Shown in pieces: positions 44,251 through 56,676 of a stretch of 64,000 bases of DNA. Made by a program: the position numbers and the translations under genes. This DNA comes from Dirofilaria immitis (taxonomy: Eukaryota; Nematoda; Chromadorea; Rhabditida; Onchocercidae): positions 7,927,501 to 7,991,500 of the forward strand of contig JAKNDB010000068.1 in assembly GCA_024305405.1 (NCBI GenBank), in the 5' to 3' direction. Every line of letters starts with the position of its first letter. Within the stretch, counting starts at the first letter, position 1. The notes below the pieces were generated by a model that was given only the letters and a program-made list of their open reading frames with translations, had not been told where the DNA came from and did no database searches.

Positions 44251-45670
44251 AACATAAGAAATACGACATCATTTTATAATGCGAATCATAAATACCATTA
44301 GCAAAATAACATATTTAGTAAATCTTCGAATCGCTTAAAAAATTAGAAATTTAATGGTGATTATTCACCGATGCTCTTTCAGACGTAAGGAAAGCAACAT
44401 CACTATTATGTTTTAAAAAATTCAACTTCTGTTAAAAAGAGATGCGAAGTAAAAATTATTAATATATTTGCTTATTCATTTTAACTTCTTGATTGCAAAA
44501 CATATTATTGATATATATAATTATATCGATCTCATACGAGAAAGATGATGTTAAAAATTATTTGGTAGCAACTGATGTAAAGTTTTTGGAATCTACTCAT
44601 ATATTTTTTTGTCTTCCTGTTTATTTCCTCAATGCCCGATAATTGAAACATGACATATGAGAGATTTTTAATTAAATTATGAAGCGACGTGAATTAGACA
44701 TCTTAGGCTTTGTTTGGTATATATTGTATTATTCTGAAAGCAATGTTGCTTACTGCATAGCATATTATTATTAATTGTATCATATAAATATCCACAAACT
44801 ATTTCAAAACACAATGTTCTTTAAGTTAACAACCGAATAAACTATCTTATTGTGTTTTACGACAATAAACAATAAAGTTGAATGTACAAACAGAAAATAA
44901 TTATTTACCGTACTGAAAAATTTTTTAAAATTCTGAATCATAGATCGACTTCTTTTTAACTAAAAACAGTGAACTATGATTCTACTCAGCCTCTATGAAT
45001 TAACTTATTGAGGACTATGGTTTGAGTACAACTTTTAATTGAAGGATTTTCAGAACAACAATTGGTAATTCATGTAGTTATAAATTACAGTCAAACTTTA
45101 AACAATAATGAGAGATTAGTTATTATGAGATCAAAAATGAAGCAAAATAAAAATTAAAGCATATTAGATTAAATAGGTTAAAATTAGATATGATGGAGCT
45201 ATAATAAACATTAAATTTATATAAATCCACACTCTGTATATTTCATTTCATGTTAGTTCATTTTAAATCAAAAATTGATGGCGAAGGACCGGCGAAAAGT
45301 TCTTTACTGTGTAATTAAGGAAGCATTAAAGGTCATTATTTCTTTATTATGATCAGAAGAGAGAGTATGAAAGATTTTATCTTAGAAATGATTCCAATTT
45401 CGTTTTTTTTTTTGAAGTGACCTTCGTTGCACTTTCAGCATTAAATTTCACGTCATCACGTTGCTATTTTTCGTTCTTTGTTTTGCTGTTTTTTAATGTC
45501 AACATTTTTTGAAAGAAATTTGAAAGAGTAATTCAAGAAACAAAATTAATTGTAAACTTCCAGTTATTACCGTAATAGATGATATACATCAAAATGTTCC
45601 ATACGATATGGATTTTTCAAATTCACCCTGCATATGCATGCTGATCTATTGATTATTTTAGTGTGGCTTT

Positions 45671-45779
45671 ACAGCATTGATGATACGTAATCAATATATA
45701 TGTTGACAGAAGAGAATATATATTCTACAGCATTGATGATACGTAATCAATATACATGTTGACAGAAGAGAATATATAC
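45671..45779. repeat. Tandem duplication, 56 bp x 2
   Basis: ACAGCATTGATGATACGTAA...AGAGAATATATA is repeated with about one difference, starting at 45671 and 45727. Confidence 0.9.
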
Positions 45780-46130
45780 TTTTGTTGCATAAGAAACATT
45801 TGATAAGATAGTAATCAGAGAAACATATACTGGATTTGTTGATAAAATACTTGCAATGTGCAATTATATTTAATTATTTCTAACAAATTAGAAATGCCAA
45901 AATTGCATTGTTGAATGATTGAAGATGTTCTTTAAAATGGTCCGTTTGATTTCAGATAAAGAAACAGGCTGACTAATAAATTAATGAGCTAAAATCTCAA
46001 TGCCTATTTAGAGCAATTCCCTAATAGTAATCATCCATCATCTATAACATACCCAATGTTCTGATTATATTTAAGCAAAGAATAATGACATTACTAGATT
46101 GAAAGGTGCGGAGAATGCAGAAGAAAAGGC

Positions 46131-46194
46131 TAACAATCAAGCTCATCGCTATATTTATCTGATAACAATCAAGCTCATCGCTATATTTATCTGA
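46131..46194. repeat. Tandem duplication, 32 bp x 2
   Basis: TAACAATCAAGCTCATCGCT...TTATCTGA occurs twice head to tail without a difference, starting at 46131 and 46163. Confidence 0.92.
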
Positions 46195-48879
46195 TTGGTG
46201 AGTAATATGGACTAACAATAACTGATAAAATGACTGAAATGTGTTGACTCTTCTCGAATCTCTGTTTCTCGAATTCTCAATCCCACTCTAAAGGAGTATA
46301 ACAATTCATAACAATGTTAAACATTTCATTTCAAATTTATTTCAGTAATATGCATCGAGAAGGAAAAAACCATCGCAAGCTTATATCTTATGCAAATGAG
46401 TTTCTAGGTATTTGAAGCCGTGGAAACTACGGTTCCTCCGGTCATTCTCGATGTGTGGGTGCTTTTCATCAATTGAATAAATGAGCTTTTTTTGCTCTTG
46501 GGACATAACTTCGAAACATCTCATCACTTCTTCGTTACCATTCTTGTTTGTACCATGAATAAATCATACAAGTGTTATATTTCAAGGGCGAATAAATATA
46601 TACTTAACTTTATCGATTCTTTTATCACACTTCAAACATAGCTTATCATTGTATATATTCGTTCATCATCACACTGACAGTGAAATTTAGCACACAAAAT
46701 AGACACTTCTGATCTCTGCTACGAAAGACGAGAATTTTAAGAGGAACTTTCTCCTCTTATTCAGACATACTTCCGGTTAACATCATTTTATAGATCTTTG
46801 GTCGATAGCATTTCTCTATCACGTCATTCATATTGATTTATCGATTATTTGCATTTCTAAAAGAGTTTAGTTGTGAAATCGTTGAGTAATAAACAAATGA
46901 AGAAATGAAAACAAATAAAACTTCCCCACGTGATTCATATCTTCATATCAATGCATTTCAAAGATTATTTAATGATTTTCATTTAGTTCATTCTTCATGA
47001 AATATGAATGACTTCTGTTTATTATTGATAAAATGCTTCGGGTTAATTATTATGAGGCCAAGAACGAAATGCTTTCTCGTTTACTTCTGGAATTCTTCCA
47101 CGAATAAATAAAGCTGAATAGCATATATGGAGTTTTCATGTGACTAGAACATCAGCAGTGAATTTTATTACTTCTATTGTCCCTTCTGAAAACATTTGTT
47201 AAAACAGGTCTACTAGTGAAAATATAAATTAGGAGCCTTCTGGATCTGTGAAAAGAGTATTACGCTTAAAATTACTCTTTTCAAAGTTCAGAATAATTAT
47301 TTGTTTTGAGATATGCAAAATTCGAACACATCCGAAATTATCCGATGTGGATTAATTGTTCTAATATGAAATCATATAAATTTTTTTCTTTCGCTGATAT
47401 TATTAGCTTTTTTTTGACAAAAACAGCGAGGAAGGGAAAAGGGAAAAAGAATGGATGGCAGTTTTACCAAATTTGTCTTTTCTAACTGCTTAATCTATTG
47501 ATATTTTTTGAAATGATTTTTTTTCCATAGCGATTAAATCAGTCTTCGAAAGTATACTTCTACTGAGAAATTATTTTAAAATGAAATCTGATTTTCAGTA
47601 ATTTTATAGTTGTAGGATTTCTTGAAATGCTAACAATCTCATGATATTTTAATTGCTCTCTGATGAATTCAAGTTCTAAATCAAATATACACTGTAGGAA
47701 ACTTGTATGAAATGATAGCACAAATAAGTTTCAATTCTTCAAGACTGTTATGACACATATTGTTTGATCAACATTTAATAAATTAGTGACCAACTTAAAA
47801 TTTGCATTAAATAAAAATCTCCTCTCAAAATATTCGATAATTGATACTATAATTATAATATGTAATATGAATTTTTTCAGTTTCTTTTCTTGTTTATAAT
47901 TAATTACATAGATAATTTATAGCTTGCTTGCTATTGTAAAACCATTCTTTATGCTTCTATAAAATGATCAACCATTCTCTTCCCATAGAACCATCCATCC
48001 TCTATGCTTTTATAAATGACCACTTTGTTCATCACGGCGTTATTTTATGCCTTATCACATAATATGCCAAATATAGTTAATATTCTATTCGTTTTATTTT
48101 CTAAATATTGATTCGCAGTCTTAAAATTATACTTTTCATGCTTTCTCTTCGGCATTCTTGATATTTTATCGTAAGTTTCAAATTGCGCAAATGAATTCAT
48201 ACAAGTGGCTTACTCTTTTATACCTTTATTTTGCCATATTACGTACTTTAATGAATTGCAGCACTCATACGATTTCAATCCCACCGAATAAAACTTTTTC
48301 AGAGAAGGACGCATTGCATTTTCTTGATTGAAACTTTGCACGGAATTACTGATAATCTAATGAGAGACATACTGAGAAGACCGCCATTCAGATTCTTCCG
48401 TTCGTCAACGATGAACACCAACCGACCATCCTCTTCAATCGAATATCATCAATTGAAGGAAGAGAAGAACAAAGACAATGGAGGAAGACAATAAAGTACT
48501 TCTACCAATAGACGTACCGATCCTATATGCATACCTAGGCAGGTGACTTTCCAAATACCATATCGCTTATTGCTTTGACATATTGTGAGCAATCAATCGT
48601 CTCGAGAAGTGGAAGAAAGTATTTCCAAGTCATTTCAGAAATCCCAAACCGAAACTTTCATTGTCAGTTTTAATTATTGCTGTCAGCTTATTCGGTGGAA
48701 AATTTCAGAAAGAAAAGCAGTTCAAGTGATTATATCTTTTGTGAAGGGTGTTCTGACATAAATACATACTGGTGGACATCGATCAAAGATTATGCAAGGC
48801 ATAATTGAGTTTCAGTTTTCTATTATCTAATATTCTTTTCTGATTATGCTCTAATTTATTTGTTTTGTTATTTTAGAGT

Positions 48880-48990
48880 GCTGACGTCGAAAATTGTCCA
48901 CGCAGTTGATCGAGTGCCGGTTGATTTTCCCGCTCCATTAGGTCCAACAATTATGACTGATCGAGACGAAATTGAGTAAGTTTATTGTAA
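48880..48990 (-). pseudogene. Orphan ABC-type Walker A (P-loop) fragment
   Basis: On the minus strand, about 35 open codons include a hydrophobic strand followed by a perfect P-loop, SRSVIIVGPNGAGKST, with GPNGAGKST at 48945-48919. The lead-in resembles ABC ATPases of the ABCF type. The residues after the motif do not continue like a Walker A helix, and no Walker B, signature motif or other ABC exon was found nearby. It may be a relic or one exon of a gene in pieces. The plus strand of the same stretch is also open and flanked by splice-like sites (ATTTTAG, GTAAGT), giving VDFPAPLGPT, the well-known antisense image of a Walker A. Confidence 0.35.
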
Positions 48991-49232
48991 ATACATTGAA
49001 GTGCAAATTTCCTTTTACATGACAAGAATGAATGCTGCATGTAATAAATGAGAGGGCTAATTTCTTAACGAATTAAATAATTTAAAATTTTATGAGACAT
49101 TCAATTTCGATTTCAAATTTCAGCAAAATCGAAATATTTATTTGTTTAGGTTAGAAGAAAAAATAAAATGTCCGCGCACCTCAGACAGTTAATGTTTGTT
49201 GATAAGGAATTTAAAACTTATACTAAGTTAAC

Positions 49233-49436
49233 TCAAAAAACCATACATTTCAGGCGGATTTCTAGCTTTTCCTTAAATAATTCCAGCTCTTTTTTAAATA
49301 ATTCCAGCTCTTTTTGATACGCGTCAATGAGCGGAATTGTTTGATACTCATCACATGCCATCATCAGAAGATTTACAACATTTATGTCAACGTTGTACGC
49401 ACGTTCACTAATATTCATCTTCAAGAGAACTGCCAT
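49233..49436 (-). CDS. Open frame with heptad repeats, unrecognised
   Basis: This 67-codon frame contains NLLMMACDEYQTIPLIDAYQ followed by KELELFKKELELFKEKLEIR, a short predicted coiled coil. The heptads come from a 21-base direct repeat (starting 49274 and 49295 on the plus strand), so the frame was lengthened by tandem duplication in multiples of three. It may be one exon of an unknown gene or a chance frame; it lies upstream, on the same strand, of the Walker A fragment. Confidence 0.25.
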   Translation of the reverse strand: MAVLLKMNISERAYNVDINVVNLLMMACDEYQTIPLIDAYQKELELFKKELELFKEKLEIRLKCMVF

Positions 49437-50529
49437 AAAGATCTTAAATCATCAGAAAGCTTGTTTTTAATAATTAAATGACTAAATATTCTAATGCATA
49501 ATTCCACTTTTTTTTAAACTTTTCAGGGAATTTTTTTACTCGCTTTTAAACGATTTTCAGCTGAAATAATAGAATTCTTATAATACTTAATGGTAAGAGC
49601 GAAGATAGGTATGCTTTTTTACACAAAGACAACGTTTTTCATTGAAACATTACATCAGTTTTCCAACTTGATAGATCTGGTTAAATATTATGCCAAACAC
49701 CAATCTATATTCCTACCATGTAAACTCACTAGAGGAGTAGCACTTCGATGGCCTAATTCCACAAAGTAAGTGCGTCGCAGTTTATACTTTGGAAGAATAA
49801 TACGGAATATCTACTTTACAGAAATATTCGAGATTAAATATTGGTTTTAAGGTTTCTTTAAGCTGATTTTAACAATGCATTCTGTAATTACAGAAAAGGT
49901 GTAACAAATCGATTATATGTTGCAGAAGATTATTAATCCACAATGTATGAGAGAAAATGAAGGAATATGATTATGCAACAAATGTGAATCCGCTATTGAA
50001 AAAATAATTATTTGGATAAAAATATAAGGGATGAAAAATTAATAAAATTAAGCGAAGAAACGCAGTTATTTGCATCAAGTGAATCATGAGTTGCCAAACA
50101 AACTAAGTGCACCAGATAAAATTCAGTACACTAAAAAATCAAAAAAAATTTTAGGCTTATTTATTTAAGCAATGTAACACATCCATATATATCTTTAATA
50201 TTTTTAAAAATTCAAATCCGCAGCAAAACAAGAAATCATATATGACCATTTTTCAAATGAAATTTTTTTGCTCGACTATTCAATAAAAATCAAAAGATGA
50301 TCTGAATTACTCACAAGAAAGATCTTTGGAAATTTAAGAATCTAAGTCGAACAAAGATTTTTATTTATAAGATAAAGAATCAAAACATGCAAGAAATTTT
50401 GTAAGCTAAAGATTTTATGGCATATTCAGTGAATGATATTTTAGAATTTTAAAATTGGATCCCGAAATTTTTCATAGCATCTTATATAACATAAAGAATA
50501 CAGATCACAAACTTTTGAAAAAGCAACCA

Positions 50530-53500
50530 TCACTGAAACTTTATGTCACAAACTAATGGTAAATGGTCACTGGGAGATATCTTAGACGGTAGTGCGACGT
50601 ACTTCTTAGCAAGTTCTTTCGATGGCACTGGAATAACTTTTTCTGTCTGAAAAATGGAGAAGAAATGTTTGAGTCACACACTGCGACAAATCATTTAATC
50701 AACGTAAGATGTCAAACTTCGCTATTCATCTGCAATTAAAGGCTTTAATTTTGATTAATTAATCACTGGATCAATCGAAGTATGCAACTGGAATTTTTGA
50801 AGCAATGCTTGTTACGTATAAATATACACCACAATACTATAACGATAGAAAGTTATGTATAAATAAATACTCCGTAGTAGTGTAATGATAGAAAATCACC
50901 AAATTGAGCAACTAACTTTCACATTAGCACTTCCCCAAATGTAGTCCAAACATCCTTCGAAACCAGCAGTTTGTCCATTATGCCGGTAATGACGTGTATA
51001 ATTTGTAAACTGCGTTTCATCTCCCAAATTCTTCAGCTTCAAACTGAACGATGGAAAAGATGGTTGAATGGCAAAATTGACACCATCGTTTGAATGCTGG
51101 TTGTACGCGAAGAACTCACTTTTAACTGATATATTTCCTGTTTTACAAACTCAATAAAGATAATTACTGAAGACTGAGAAACAAATTATTAATTAGTTGG
51201 AAAATAATAATGGATTATTTTAAAAATGGTATGTACATTTTGAAATCTTCCATACATTACTTTTGCTATATCACTTTTTATAAGAACACTACATCATTCG
51301 ATAATGTAGTTTACAAAGAAATCGTACAAAGACTTCCTGAACGATGATAGTTGTCAAAATACTTAATTTTAATATCCGTTTAATTTGTCAATATTTATAT
51401 TTTTATTCACTACTTCATTATTTATTTACTTTGTCTACTATTTTCGTCCTTTCTCCGAAATTAAAATTACGCATCTCCGACCAAAAATTCTAACCTGTAC
51501 TAAGCAAATGATAAACAGCCTCATCTGGTGTGCTATTAAAATCACCAGCGAATAGAATATGTAATTTCGCTCCAGGATTATGATTTGCATAGTCTGTAGC
51601 AATGCGCACGATCCATCGAGCACACAATAATGACTGCAATATCTTGATGATTTCAAAGCGGGGATCAAAATACAAATGCGTATTTGCAAGCAATACAATA
51701 GCATCTTCTTTTGCGAACAGGTTACTGCTATCCACTGCTAATACCTAAAAGTTATCTTTCTAGAAGATAAAACTTGAACCATGAATTTTAGAAAAAACCG
51801 ATGTTCAAGGTATTCGAAATTCGCTTTTCTTTATTTCTTACTGAATAAATACGTGAAGCAACAAACGCTAATATTCACAGTTTCTATTTTAAAGAACCAT
51901 CATCAGATGAAAATTTAGCTTCATTTCAGATGTCAATTAGAAGAGATGTATATTTTCAGCAAGTAAAGAATTTCCCTTCTCGTACCTAGCAAAATTTGAA
52001 AAAGATTCGTGAACAAAAGGATGAAACATATAAATTAAATTACATAAGCAATCAATTATTATAAATATACATACTCTAATCAAAATTACCTGTATGACTG
52101 CAGGTTTTGATAAAAACATAGTATTTAATTCGTCACTGCCTTTAAGTAGCTCAGCTATATCAGTATTTTCAGGGTATGCTACAGTATTTAGAAGATCTGG
52201 CAACCACATGTTATGGCTTTTAAGATATCTGAAAATGAAGTAATACTCGCAAATGAACCCATCAGAAATATTTTGAGATGCTTAGTACATAAATAACAGA
52301 CTTTCATCCATATATCATTTTACTGCATATACTGAACTTTTAGGAAAACGTGAATTTTCTCCAAATCACTGTACCTGAACTGTTGCCTACGAAAACAGGC
52401 GACTAATCCTTCATTTACTTTCATTCCTTTCTTTTAAAATGGCAATCGTATCCATAACTGCTCATCACTTCGGGCAGGAAGCGTAACCACAATCGTTCAT
52501 CTACTTCTTGCAAAAATATGATATCTGCCTGATAACCTATAAAAATGAAAAATATGTCCTTCTCTGCCTGAATATGATATCTGATGAAAACATATAAAAA
52601 TGTAAAGAATTCTTCCAGAATTGACATCCTGTTGATTTTCATTAAAATCCAAAGTTATACCAGGAATTTCCTGAAGTAAAATGGGATATCGATAATCGTA
52701 ATTTTGATGCTCCTTTGCGCAATATGGAAAATGCAGATCTTCTTGTTTCAGTTTTAAATCCAAATATAAATTAGCAAGAACATTATAAGAAATTACCCGC
52801 GTATTGCTAAAAAGTTTTGAAGAATATGAAAAAAATTTTAGTAGAAAGATAAATTTTTTTAAACTAAGGAAGCTTAATTGCAATATATATTGAAGCATAA
52901 TAAACGTATCAATTAACATATCTAATAAGTAATAACCGAATAAGACCAATAATAATTGGGCGATTGAGAAGGAATTGGAGGTGATAATTTGCAAAATAAA
53001 TGAGACTATGTAGCAAGATTTTGAAACATGATATATCAGCTAAACTGAAATTTTTACCCACTATTTGGGCGTTTTTGACAAAAAATTGCTTGTCTTTTTC
53101 GAAAATCAATGTTTCATCAATTCGAGAAACTTCATCATTGCTGGTAGCACAATATATGATAGCTTCTGTTCCCATATCGAGTAATACGCAGATACGCTTT
53201 CCAATATCCTCAACACCAGGACAAAAATATCTGCCTGTGGAACGATAAATCCAGCCATCCATTGTATATTTCGAATTTCCTCAAAATCAGATGAAGAAAA
53301 TAATTTGCAATTATTTCACGGCTGAAATTATTACTCGTTTAAGACAAAAAAGTTCGATATATATATCGACATATAATGAATGACGGTCTTTCTGAATTGG
53401 TTACAACTATTGACGTAATAGAATTCTTAGTCGTTTCGTCATTCACTATTAGTATTTAATTTGATAATAATAGTGATTTTTCTCATTTTTCCTACATAAA

Positions 53501-54833
53501 TACTAAATTATTAAAAGAATCCACGAAAAACTACCCTTGTTATTTTTAGAAGTTTTCGTAACAGTGGATTCAAAATGCTATTATTTATGATTGAATTAAA
53601 AATGTCACTATTTACGACGAAAACTACATATTGCTATTAACTCATTTAGTGAAAGTATGATTAATAAGTAGATATATAAACAAGTTCAACTTTTTAAATT
53701 TCAACAAAAATTTCCTTTACTTCTTAAAAGCAATTCAGTCCAAAATAAAAATACTACCTCCGGAAATATTCAATACTGGTGAAATTAAAGATGCACCAAA
53801 TTCTCCAACGTACCAGTGAAATGATAGCTCTGCTTCTCGTGAATCTGAAACGAGTCTTCTTTTATTTAAGGGATTCAAAATATCAATAATTATAATCAAA
53901 TAATCAAAAGAATTTGTATGAAAAAATCAAAAACTTAAGCTTACTATCCGCTAATGAGAAACTGGCCATGAGAGGACATCCTACTAGAGGTTTCAGCTTT
54001 AGAACTAGTTTTGTGCACCGAGGAGGATTCCGTAATAAACGATACATATTATTATTGATACATATATCAGTATATTCTCATCCTTATAGACTTGTTCGTT
54101 TGTACAAAGAAGCTAAAATTATCATTAGTAAGAATCAAATAAAGAACATTAAAGATTAAAAACTGTTACAACAAGGTTAATTCAAGCAGATTGTACAAGG
54201 GGTACTATAACATGTTTTAAGCTGGATATGTGACATAATGTCGTTAATTATTCGACTAAAAACATGAACTGTTAATTTTTTTTGATTTTAATTTCAATGT
54301 GCCATGAATAACTGAGGATGTTGGAAAGCTTTTCTATACTTGAACTAACAAATGAATCAGTAGAGCGTCTTGCACAGAGAAATGTGAAAACTGTGTAATC
54401 ACAGTTAATTCAGCGACAACTAACCAAATTGGGATGATTTGGTGCAGAAAATACAAATTCAGAGGTATCGCTTTCATCACAAACCACTTTACTTATCTGT
54501 TTGTGAATAAATTTATTGATTTTTCCCTTATCTTGTGGCATGTTTGCAAAAATAATTCGTCCAAGGGACGAACGAGATTGATTTCGATCGAAGTTTTAGA
54601 ATGGGGAATAGAATACGAGAAATGAATGTATAAAGACTGTGCCCTGAAACTTAGTAAAATTCAAAAGTTAAAGCAATAAAAAGAAAATTCTAGTAAAAAA
54701 TTACTCACTCCGTTCCACTCGTAAATGAGAACTTTTTACGTGCAAGTCGTGGAGCACTTCCGATCCACATAATAATAGCGTTTTCCGGATATTTCGCGAT
54801 GTAAGGGATATTTCGTCGAAGTGGACTCTTCAT
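50530..54833 (-). CDS. pde-12: 2',5'-phosphodiesterase 12 homologue (PDE12; EEP nuclease family)
   Basis: PDE12 is an exonuclease/endonuclease/phosphatase-fold enzyme that degrades 2'-5' oligoadenylates and trims mitochondrial poly(A) tails. Exons in transcript order: 54833-54709, 53844-53758, 53279-53058, 52806-52661, 52536-52375, 52228-52090, 51744-51495, 51137-50917, 50646-50530; about 490 residues against about 600 in mammals. The N-terminal beta domain includes WIGSAPRLARKKFSF, HWYVGEFG and CPGVEDIGKRICVL. EEP motifs follow in order: VISYNVLAN, DIIFLQEVD (catalytic Glu), ANTHLYFDP, LFAGDFNSTPD, GCLDYIW and PSDHLPLVCDI (catalytic His). The ATG directly follows a GTTGCAG acceptor, suggesting trans-splicing. 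Exon 5 is one base short at the run 52432-52435; an extra base restores reading into NEGLVACFRRQQF and the splice phase. Phases between exons 1/2 and 3/4 also disagree by one base, unresolved. Confidence 0.9.
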
Positions 54834-56676
54834 TCTGCAACGATTTTTTCCTACTGTTTTCTATGATTATGATAATCAAAAAACAATGTCGTATATGATA
54901 AATTAGAAATTTGAGATAAGTCAACAATCTCTCATTAGGTAAACGATCATTAAGGACAATTTCTTCGCAAACTGATTATTATCAAAACACGACCTTATGC
55001 TGGAAAAGAGTAAGAACATACGAGAAAGTTCCAGTGGGATCGTTTCTCAAAGCACAGTTTTGGGAGAAAGATGTCAAAGAGAAATATAAACAATCGCGAT
55101 TTCCGCAGTATCTCAGAGCATTCTTCCACAGCCACCACATATATCTGCAAAGAAGAGATGTCAAGGAAATCATTTAGATCAATGCCTTCACCAATGATGA
55201 AGTCAAAAAGAAAGAGATGGAAAAGTAGTCGAAGTAAAAGGTAAATTGAAAAGGAGAAAATCGAATCTCACATTCATTTCCTACTGCTGATTCCCTCCCT
55301 CTCCTCAGAATTCTACCTGGCATGCTGAATCCGCTTCCCGAAATGCAATACAAATCCCATGACGACGAATGATAATAGAATAGGGAACAACGGTTATATG
55401 TGTCTATGGAAAGAACGATAAAGAGAAAAGATGACACCACAGTCGCATGCGGGAAGATAAGAGATGCTAAGAAAATCACATATTAAAACATAGGCACTGT
55501 AGAAGATCGAAATCGAACAATAACTCAATGCGTTATTAAGCCATCGAATTTCTTCGCAATGATAAATTGATTAGTTTTTGCTGTAAGGGGATTGGAAAGT
55601 GAGCGGATAATGAGAGAATATCTGATGGGCGCAAATTTCATGGTTAGTAACACTCAACAAAGTCATTTACTTCGTATCAATTGCTGATCAAACCGATCAA
55701 GGGATGCGGATATGAAGAAATGAACAGTCACTAGTAAAAATTACTGAGATGAACATGAGGATAGGAGCGAGTTCCTTTAATTTCTCATGCGAAATATAGA
55801 AGAAAAAAAAAAAAAAATAGGAAAGAAGGGAAAAAGGTAATTTCTATCTATTTATTTATTCTATTCATTTATTTCATCGTACGATAGATTCCATTCGCTT
55901 TTTTAGCACAAAAACATCTTCATCGTCTTTATTTTTTTTTCATGTTATTGCGATTCATTTTGATAAAATGTCGGCGATGTTTGCTTCGATGACATGCAAG
56001 GTCAAACCCAATTATATTTCTTATTTCTTTCATCATTCGTATTTGGGTGAATTTCTTTCTAACGATGGAACTACCAAGTTTGTCTACCAACTTTCATTTC
56101 TGTTCTTTTAATAAAAAATCAAAATTGATGTCTCAGTACTTATTTCGTTTCTGTAAACTATCCCAATCCGTTTCGAAGTTCGAAATTATTTACCTAACCT
56201 TATATCATTTACAAAGTTCCCTTCTACTGTCACATTCTCATTCGGATTTCATCCTTCTTCTGCTCATTTCTCTTGATTTCTACAAAATCCTTTTCTGACA
56301 ATATCATAGCAGGAGAATAGCGGTGATAGACAATAGCAGATTATATAGTTTATAAGCTGACTGAAACGAGTTGTTGAAATTAGTGTTGAAATCATTAGAT
56401 AAGTAATATGCATTATCATAAGTTCGGAAGAGATTTTAAGTACAGTACAAAAGTGAGTTATTGAAATAGAAGTGTTGCGAATTGACCAATTAAAGTAATG
56501 CATGAAACATTGAGCAATGCAAAATGAGAATCAATAAATTTATCGAATTTCCACAGTTTCATGAATATTTACTCCGTTTTAGTGATAAATGATTTATTAT
56601 GAAATAATTGGAAATCAGCAAAATATGATCAATTTTTAATTGATTTTTTAATTTCAATTAATTTTTCAGCGATTTT
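54834..56676. other. Divergent intergenic region
   Basis: Lies between the starts of the PDE12 gene (-) and the Fn1-like gene (+), so it should contain both promoters. A 101-codon minus-strand frame (55174-55479) has mixed composition but no recognisable domain. A TTTTTCAG acceptor ends at 56669, eight bases before the ATG at 56677, consistent with trans-splicing of the Fn1-like gene. Confidence 0.45.

Larger units (their letters stand above)
44251..50529. other. Gene-poor region with small repeats and relics
   Basis: No complete gene was recognised. It contains tandem duplications at 45671-45779 and 46131-46194, an orphan Walker A motif on the minus strand (48919-48945), and a minus-strand open frame with heptad repeats (49233-49436), all listed separately. 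A 44-codon plus-strand frame at 48361-48495 (MRDILRRPPFRFF...) is more even in composition than its surroundings but matches nothing I recognise. Confidence 0.5.

Noticed and set aside
48880..48975. Plus-strand exon encoding VDFPAPLGPT
   Set aside because: This is the standard antisense image of a Walker A motif; the minus-strand reading is more specific.
52497..52994. 165-codon minus-strand frame, the longest listed
   Set aside because: It reads through the start of PDE12 exon 4 and intron sequence on both sides; only about 49 codons (52661-52806) are real.
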